Positions 3,108 through 7,560 of a DNA stretch of 7,560 bases are shown here, piece by piece (positions within the stretch are counted from its first letter, which is position 1; each line of letters opens with the position of its first letter). A program made the position numbers and the translations under genes. The notes under the pieces are model-generated. The model was given only the letters and a program-made list of their open reading frames with translations, made no database searches and was not told the DNA's origin. Origin of the DNA: Paracoccaceae bacterium (GTDB lineage Bacteria > Pseudomonadota > Alphaproteobacteria > Rhodobacterales > Rhodobacteraceae); NCBI GenBank assembly GCA_016764835.1, contig JAESRD010000185.1:1-7560 (forward strand), given 5' to 3'.

Positions 3108-6071
3108 TTAGCCGACAAGGCGCTCTGGGTTAAACCGCGTATCATCGGCCACTGAGAACCGACCAGACCGGACTTTCAAAATCCGCCCTTCACGCAACAA
3201 TGTGCCAAAGGTCCGCAGCCCGTCTTCGCGAGAAAAACCTTCCGGGGCCATTTCGCCGACTTTGCGCATCAGCTGTGGCCGCGAGAAATCTTCGATCCCC
3301 TCGACGAATGAAGTATAGGCCGCTGCGGCTTCCAGCAGGTCTGGCAGGCCATTCGCACCCATTTGCTCGGCAAATTTGGCAAATCCGGTCGCAGCTTTAT
3401 GCGGCGCCTCTGCTTGCCCCGTTATGGCATCTGCCTGCACGGCAGGCGCGGCGGGCGCATCTTCAACCCGAACACGGCGTGGACGGACAGGCCCGGCTGG
3501 GCGCGATCTGTCAGCTGCTGCTGTGCGCTCCGCCGGCGTTGGCTGTGGCAGATCTACCCGCTGCGACGCCACCAGCTTGAGCGGCGATGGGCGCGGACGC
3601 TCGGAGCGGACTTCTGCTGCCGGGCGCGGCGCGCGACGCGGGCGTACGACCTGATCAAGATCTTCGCGGAAAGCCTCTTCGGCCCCTTCGCGGTTTGGTT
3701 TGGCCTCGCCCATCCGGCGCGCAGCTTCTGTGGCGGCAACAGCGGCTTTTAGTTGCGCTATTGCATCACGGCGGCGGCTGCTTTCGGGGTTGGCCAGTTC
3801 AGCATCTGCCTGGCTCATCATCCGGTTCATGGCTTCATCAGCATCGGGTTCGCCATCAAGAATGGCGCGGCCTTGGGTTGTCGTATCGGCCAGCTCTTCT
3901 GCTGCCTCAGCTGTTTGGGCGGCAAGATCAGCGGCTTGCTCTTCGGCATTTGCGAGATCATCAGCGGCGTCGCTAATGTCGCCCTCTTCGGCGGCTTGCT
4001 TTACGGTTTCTTCGTCGTCCTGCTTATGTGCGGCGATAAGTGCCGCCGCTTCATCAAGATCTTCAAAATCGTCGGCATTGTCTTCTGCGCCAAAACTGTC
4101 TTCTGCGCCGAAATCGTCATCCTCCTCTTGCGTATCAAAGAAGGATACACTTTGCGACATGTCCTCGGCCTCATCCTCATTTGCCATTAGCGCGCTGATC
4201 GCGCCGGACGCACTGTCGCTTGCCGCATCGGCTCTGTCGTTATGCGCGTCATCCGCAATGTGTGACAGCGCCTCGACAGCGGCCAAAGCATCATTGCTCG
4301 CAGCGTTCATCTCGTTTTCGACAGCGGCCAATTCGTTGAGCAGATCGGCTTCATCATCAGCCGACAGCGTCGGGCTATCATCGGCCAACAGGTTAAAGCC
4401 GTCATTGTCGCTGGTGTCTTCGAACCCGTCCAGTTCAGCCAGCTCAGCAAGTTCAGCTGCATCTACGTCATCATCGCCAAAGCCCAATTCGTCGTCCAAA
4501 CCCAGATCATCGTCCAAGCCTAGTTCGGCTTCATCGCCGTCGTCTGTACCTTGGCCCAAAAGCGCCGCAGCAACCGCAGCCGATGCCGCAGCACCAGCAA
4601 TCGCGGGGGCATTAAGACCGGTCGCGTCGGCGGCGTTCTCTTCAGCTTGCGGCGTATCAACAGCCACATCTTCAACAAATTGAGCGTCACGACGCATCCG
4701 AACAACCCGTGCCCGGACCGGCACAACAGGGCCAACGCGGGCCTTGGTATCATCCAAAGCTTCACTGACAGGTGCCTCAGCCTCACTAACCGAAGCCTGA
4801 TCAACAACAGTTGAGTCAACCTCAGGCACAGTTTCTACTGGCGTCTCGCCCCAAACCTCATTGGTCTCTTCGCTATGTGTCGCCTGCAAATCAGCTGCCG
4901 CCGTATCGGCCGCAATCGCGTCCAACATTGCAGCGATATCGCTATCGGCTTGCTCGGTTGCGTCGGCAGAAACATTGTCAGCTGATTCAGCGCCACTATC
5001 AGCCGGATCAGTTATATCCTCAAAACCATCTTGCGCGGCGTGGCTCAAATCATCTGGCTTATCAGTGTCACTGGACTGGCCGACTGCATCCAGAAGCTCA
5101 GATACCTCATCTGCGGCCGTGTCTTGTGCGCTGGCCTCGGCCACCTCATCGCTTGCATCATCTTGGCCTACCAAATGGGCAAGACCCAGGGCCGCGGCAG
5201 TGGCCGCTGCCGCGCTGGCACCAACCAAAGTCGAAGCCGTTGCATCCTCATCGGCCGCGTCAGCGACCGGCACATCTACGCTCTCGTCTATTTCGACTAC
5301 GGCCTGCGCATGAGCGGCCTGTGCGTGAGCGGCCTCGTCCGCAACAACCGCCTCGGAGACGGCAGGCTCTTCAACTTGCGGTGCGTCTGCTGTCGTCGCA
5401 TCATCTGTCAGTTCTTCAACCACCAGTTCGGCAGGCTCATCAGCAACAGTCTTTTCAACAGCGGCCTTGTCTACACTTGCCTTGTCTACATTGGCCTCGC
5501 CAACAACCGCACGAATGCGGTCCAACTTGGCAGCCACGCTTGTCGGACCAACCGCTGGCATATCGCCAGCAGGCAAGATCTCTGCGGTTTGAATTTCGCC
5601 TTCAAGGACTTCATCAGCCCGCGCCGTATCCACTTCAGTAAACAGCGCAGCGGCGGGTTGCATTGCCGGTGGCATGGCAAGCTCGGCCTCTTGAATACTT
5701 TCCTCAGCGCCCCCACCAGCAGCCACCTCATCAAGCGTCTCTATAGGTGCGGCATCAATTGTGGTATCTTCAATCTCGGTGTTATCAGCAGCATGATTGG
5801 CCGCCGCTGGCAGCGCAGAACCGGCGCGCAGAACGATGCCGCCCGCGTCAGCCCGTACTTCAACCCGGCGCGACACTTCGCGTTCCGCAATCCGTGCCAG
5901 CATCTCAGCGTCGGGCACAGGGGGCTCCGCGCCAAAGTACCGATCATCCGAAGCCAGATCGCGGAAATATTCCGCAATCGCCTTCATTGTATCAAAAGAG
6001 TCGTCAAACCCTTCAAGGGTACAGGAGAATGTCCCATAAGAGACCGTAAGTATCTTGCTTGACCCAACCAT
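3108..6071 (-). CDS. Large acidic, Ala/Asp/Glu-rich protein with small terminal domains, function unknown
   Basis: A 987-residue protein I cannot assign to a characterised family, although both ends resemble proteins I associate with Rhodobacterales. Residues 1-80 read as a compact domain: two strands (KILTVSYGTFSCTLEGF), a helix around TMKAIAEYFRDLA, then DRYFGAEPPVPDAEMLARIA. Residues 90-760 are mostly low-complexity and acidic, probably disordered, broken by two Ala-rich hydrophobic stretches (280-303 and 488-507) and a basic patch PVRARVVRMRRD (about 449-460). Residues 764-788 (SSRRRDAIAQLKAAV...) should form a charged helix, followed by Arg/Pro-rich linkers (807-876). The last 93 residues, from GFAKFAEQMG, end in helix-helix-hairpin order (RPQLMRKVGEM, REDGLRTFGTLLREG, RILKVRSGRFSVAD), which reads like a winged helix. 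There is no signal peptide and no convincing membrane span. The ATG at 6071 is chosen because the conserved-looking domain begins there; the ribosome binding site (GCGAG) is weak. Divergent from the thiamine kinase gene. Confidence 0.9.
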   Translation of the reverse strand: MVGSSKILTVSYGTFSCTLEGFDDSFDTMKAIAEYFRDLASDDRYFGAEPPVPDAEMLARIAEREVSRRVEVRADAGGIVLRAGSALPAAANHAADNTEIEDTTIDAAPIETLDEVAAGGGAEESIQEAELAMPPAMQPAAALFTEVDTARADEVLEGEIQTAEILPAGDMPAVGPTSVAAKLDRIRAVVGEANVDKASVDKAAVEKTVADEPAELVVEELTDDATTADAPQVEEPAVSEAVVADEAAHAQAAHAQAVVEIDESVDVPVADAADEDATASTLVGASAAAATAAALGLAHLVGQDDASDEVAEASAQDTAADEVSELLDAVGQSSDTDKPDDLSHAAQDGFEDITDPADSGAESADNVSADATEQADSDIAAMLDAIAADTAAADLQATHSEETNEVWGETPVETVPEVDSTVVDQASVSEAEAPVSEALDDTKARVGPVVPVRARVVRMRRDAQFVEDVAVDTPQAEENAADATGLNAPAIAGAAASAAVAAALLGQGTDDGDEAELGLDDDLGLDDELGFGDDDVDAAELAELAELDGFEDTSDNDGFNLLADDSPTLSADDEADLLNELAAVENEMNAASNDALAAVEALSHIADDAHNDRADAASDSASGAISALMANEDEAEDMSQSVSFFDTQEEDDDFGAEDSFGAEDNADDFEDLDEAAALIAAHKQDDEETVKQAAEEGDISDAADDLANAEEQAADLAAQTAEAAEELADTTTQGRAILDGEPDADEAMNRMMSQADAELANPESSRRRDAIAQLKAAVAATEAARRMGEAKPNREGAEEAFREDLDQVVRPRRAPRPAAEVRSERPRPSPLKLVASQRVDLPQPTPAERTAAADRSRPAGPVRPRRVRVEDAPAAPAVQADAITGQAEAPHKAATGFAKFAEQMGANGLPDLLEAAAAYTSFVEGIEDFSRPQLMRKVGEMAPEGFSREDGLRTFGTLLREGRILKVRSGRFSVADDTRFNPERLVG
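4080..4115. repeat. Two 18-bp tandem copies inside the acidic gene
   Basis: GTCTTCTGCGCC begins both copies (4080-4097 and 4098-4115; 3 mismatches in 18). On the coding strand they give the repeated peptide FGAEDSFGAEDN. The in-frame unit lengthens the acidic linker. Confidence 0.75.
4483..4518. repeat. Two 18-bp near-tandem copies coding LGLDDD/LGLDDE
   Basis: Copies at 4483-4500 and 4501-4518 differ at 4 of 18 bases; a third, more diverged unit follows (LGFGDDD on the protein lies on the other side). The result is an Asp-rich run near residues 518-532 of the acidic protein. Confidence 0.6.
5301..5330. repeat. Two 15-bp tandem copies coding AHAQA AHAQA
   Basis: 5301-5315 and 5316-5330 differ at 2 of 15 bases, giving the peptide AAHAQAAHAQA in the acidic linker. 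In-frame duplication. Confidence 0.7.
5464..5493. repeat. Two 15-bp tandem copies coding NVDKA SVDKA
   Basis: GCCTTGTCTACA begins both 5464-5478 and 5479-5493 (2 mismatches in 15). They encode VDKASVDKA, followed by the looser AVEK. Confidence 0.7.
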
Positions 6072-6180
6072 GTGTTTGCTCGCTTCTTATCTACGTCCCG
6101 GCAAAAGCCTATTTACCATGGATTGCTTCCAAAACCGGAACAGCATGTAGGTGCATAACGTATGTTTTCAGGACCATTTA
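6072..6180. promoter_or_regulatory. Divergent intergenic region between the acidic gene and the thiamine kinase gene
   Basis: The 109 bp must hold promoters for both genes unless they lie inside the coding regions. A weak rightward candidate is TTGCTT (6124-6129), 17 bp, TGTAGG (6147-6152). No clear leftward pair, no operator-like long palindrome and no sign of a thiamine-diphosphate riboswitch is seen. Confidence 0.4.
6170..6173 (+). promoter_or_regulatory. Ribosome binding site deciding the thiamine kinase start
   Basis: AGGA lies 7 nt before the ATG at 6181. The upstream in-frame GTG at 6151 has no comparable site. Confidence 0.65.
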
Positions 6181-6906
6181 ATGGCAAAACCAGAATCAAA
6201 TCGACAAAATAAGGCAAATTTGTCTTATAGTGCTGTGCAACCGATCATTTGTAATCAGCCTGTGCTGCTGGTCGGCGGTGCCCCTATACCTGATTCTGTA
6301 TGGAATAGCACACAAGGTATAGCCACAAGGGTTGTTGCCGCAGATGGCGGCGCTGACAGGGCACTGACCGCAGGCCGCCTGCCCGAGGCCGTGTTTGGCG
6401 ATATGGATAGTATATCAGCCGCAACCCGAAAGCAGCTGCGTGCCATAATTGCGCCCATTGCCGAGCAGGACACGACAGATTTTGATAAAGCGTTGCGCCA
6501 TGTTGAAGCGCCGCTTGTGCTGGCGCTCGGTGTGGCGGGCGGGCGGCAAGACCACCATTTGGCGGCCTTGCATGTGCTTTTGCGGGCGGCAAACAAGCGG
6601 GTCGTGATGCTGAGCGACCAGAGCATCTGCTATCTTTGCCCGCCCGAGCTGGCGCTTAGCCCGGCGCCGGGCAGTGTCTTTTCACTGTTTCCAATGGGGC
6701 CGGTTGGCGTGCAAAGCACCGGGTTGCGCTGGCCAACAGACGGGCTTGCCTTCGCCCCCGGCCGCATCATTGGCACTTCAAACGCCGCCCTCGGCCCGGT
6801 TTATCTGCGCGCAGATGCGCCAGTGATGTTGGTGATACAACCGTTGTCAGAGCTGGTTGATGCCGCCCGCGCCCTGCGCAGCTGCCCGCATAATTGGCCA
6901 GTTTAG
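6181..6906 (+). CDS. thiN: Thiamine pyrophosphokinase (thiamine diphosphokinase)
   Basis: A cytosolic enzyme that transfers pyrophosphate from ATP to thiamine, giving thiamine diphosphate and AMP, the step that activates salvaged thiamine. The 241-residue product has every expected motif: VAADGGAD (about 52-59), GDMDS (73-77), EQDTTDFDKAL (95-105) and GVAGGRQDHHLA (117-128), the acidic residues of which coordinate magnesium and ATP in the family. The second half (PGSVFSLFPMGPV, TGLRWPTDGL, GTSNAALG) is the thiamine-binding beta-rich part. Length is slightly above the usual 210-230 because of a polar N-terminal extension of about 30 residues before PVLLVGGAP. The start at 6181 rests on AGGA 7 nt upstream. 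It is transcribed away from the acidic gene and its TAG overlaps the TAA of the converging transporter gene. The symbol follows the bacterial enzyme name. Confidence 0.93.
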   Translation: MAKPESNRQNKANLSYSAVQPIICNQPVLLVGGAPIPDSVWNSTQGIATRVVAADGGADRALTAGRLPEAVFGDMDSISAATRKQLRAIIAPIAEQDTTDFDKALRHVEAPLVLALGVAGGRQDHHLAALHVLLRAANKRVVMLSDQSICYLCPPELALSPAPGSVFSLFPMGPVGVQSTGLRWPTDGLAFAPGRIIGTSNAALGPVYLRADAPVMLVIQPLSELVDAARALRSCPHNWPV

Positions 6907-7560
6907 GCGAGTTTTGCTGCGGCCTTGGCCAGCCTATGTTCGCGCATGATGATATAGAGCCCAGCGCAAACCGTGACCATGATGCCAACCGCCGCCAGAC
7001 CATCGGGCAGGTCACTAAAGATCAGCCAGCCAAAGAAAGTGGCAATCGGGATCTCTATATATTGCATTGGTGCCAGCGTCGCCGAGGGCGCAAAGCGCAG
7101 CGACCATGTCATCAGCAGATGGGCGCAAGTGCCAATCAGCCCAAGCGCCAGCAGCAGCCCGCCGGTGGTCAGATCAACGCTGCGGACTTCTAATGCCTGC
7201 GGCAAGAACCCAAAAGTATACGCCGCCAGCAACACCGGCAAGATGATCAGACAGGCCAAGAGCCCGCTCACCGCCTGCAACTCAACCGCGCCAATCTCTT
7301 TGGCCACAGACCGGGTCGCGAGAATAAACACCGCAAAGATCAGCGCGCCAAGCAAGGGCAGCAGGGCGTAATATCCGGCCTCGACCAAGTTGGGTTGGAT
7401 CACCAGCAGCGTGCCAATAAAGCCGACCAGGCAGGCGATGATCCGATGTGGCCCGATGGTCTCCCCCAGCACCAGCCAGCCCAAGAACAACATCATAAAC
7501 GGCAGCACAAAGGCGATAGCAATGGCATCAGCTACTGGCAAATGTTGCAAAGCCACGAAC
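6903..7560 (-). CDS. EamA-family (DMT superfamily) membrane transporter, 5' end beyond the window
   Basis: An inner-membrane permease of the drug/metabolite transporter superfamily; these usually have ten membrane helices in two EamA repeats and about 290-310 residues. The window holds the C-terminal 219 codons or so, and the frame is still open at the right edge. About seven hydrophobic helices are visible, for example AIAIAFVLPFMMLFLGWLVL, RIIACLVGFIGTLLVI, LLPLLGALIFAVFIL, AVSGLLACLIILPVLLAAY, GGLLLALGLIGTCAHLLMTW, YIEIPIATFFGWLIF and GLAAVGIMVTVCAGLYIIM. The GWLVLGETIGPHRIIACLVGFIG and later YIEIPIATFFGWLIFSD segments are the typical repeat ends of EamA domains. The C-terminus is short and basic (REHRLAKAAAKLA), so it is cytosolic. 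Substrate cannot be told. Stop TAA (6903-6905) overlaps the stop of the thiamine kinase gene. Confidence 0.9.
   Translation of the reverse strand, partial: FVALQHLPVADAIAIAFVLPFMMLFLGWLVLGETIGPHRIIACLVGFIGTLLVIQPNLVEAGYYALLPLLGALIFAVFILATRSVAKEIGAVELQAVSGLLACLIILPVLLAAYTFGFLPQALEVRSVDLTTGGLLLALGLIGTCAHLLMTWSLRFAPSATLAPMQYIEIPIATFFGWLIFSDLPDGLAAVGIMVTVCAGLYIIMREHRLAKAAAKLA

Noticed and set aside
3700..4683. Long plus-strand open frame (Ser/Ala-rich) opposite the acidic gene
   Set aside because: It is the antisense of Asp/Glu/Ala codons, which yields Ser/Ala runs; no ribosome binding site or recognisable domain.
4811..6062. Plus-strand open frames of 276 and 343 codons opposite the acidic gene
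   Set aside because: Both lie antisense to a better-supported gene, overlap each other in different frames, and have composition expected of shadow frames.
6151..6180. GTG start ten codons upstream for the thiamine kinase
   Set aside because: No ribosome binding site; ATG 6181 has AGGA at 7 nt.
1..7560. CRISPR array, rRNA or tRNA gene, toxin-antitoxin pair, phage genes
   Set aside because: No spaced direct repeats, RNA gene signatures or matching small gene pairs were seen anywhere in the window.

Overview
The window looks like a chromosomal stretch of an alphaproteobacterium, most likely of the Rhodobacterales (Roseobacter group). The protein sequences of the homocysteine methyltransferase family gene, the very large acidic protein and the thiamine pyrophosphokinase have the flavour of that order, and base composition is moderately GC-rich. 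The assignment rests on recognition of protein style, not on a database search.

Layout. (1) Bases 1-1194 are the right-hand part of a decayed IS21-family insertion sequence. A C-terminal piece of the transposase IstA carries a frameshift and then runs, across an internal deletion, into the helper ATPase IstB, which has lost its N-terminus. The terminal inverted repeat ends at about 1194 in TTGACA. (2) A small DUF1330-type gene (1254-1580) starts 59 bp beyond the IS end. Its last seven codons and stop form the first of three tandem 22-bp copies. (3) About 340 bp without a convincing gene follow. (4) On the minus strand lies a homocysteine S-methyltransferase family gene (1963-2901) with all three zinc-binding cysteines, preceded by a structured leader. 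(5) Upstream of it on the same strand is a 987-codon gene (3108-6071). It encodes a strongly acidic, Ala/Asp/Glu-rich, presumably disordered protein with a small conserved-looking domain at each end. A 13-bp hairpin separates the two minus-strand genes. (6) Divergent from the large gene is a thiamine pyrophosphokinase gene (6181-6906). (7) It converges, with a 4-bp overlap of stop codons, on an EamA/DMT-type membrane transporter that runs off the right edge.

How the genes relate. The right part looks like a stable core region (thiamine diphosphate synthesis, a metabolite exporter-type permease, one-carbon/methionine metabolism), with no sign that these genes form one pathway. The left part is accessory: an IS remnant, a small gene next to it, a local tandem repeat and unexplained spacer. 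The most unusual object is the large acidic protein. I recognise its ends as resembling a family found in Rhodobacterales but know of no established function. Its architecture is a small N-terminal domain, a long acidic linker with two Ala-rich hydrophobic stretches and basic islands, and a C-terminal domain that reads like a winged helix.
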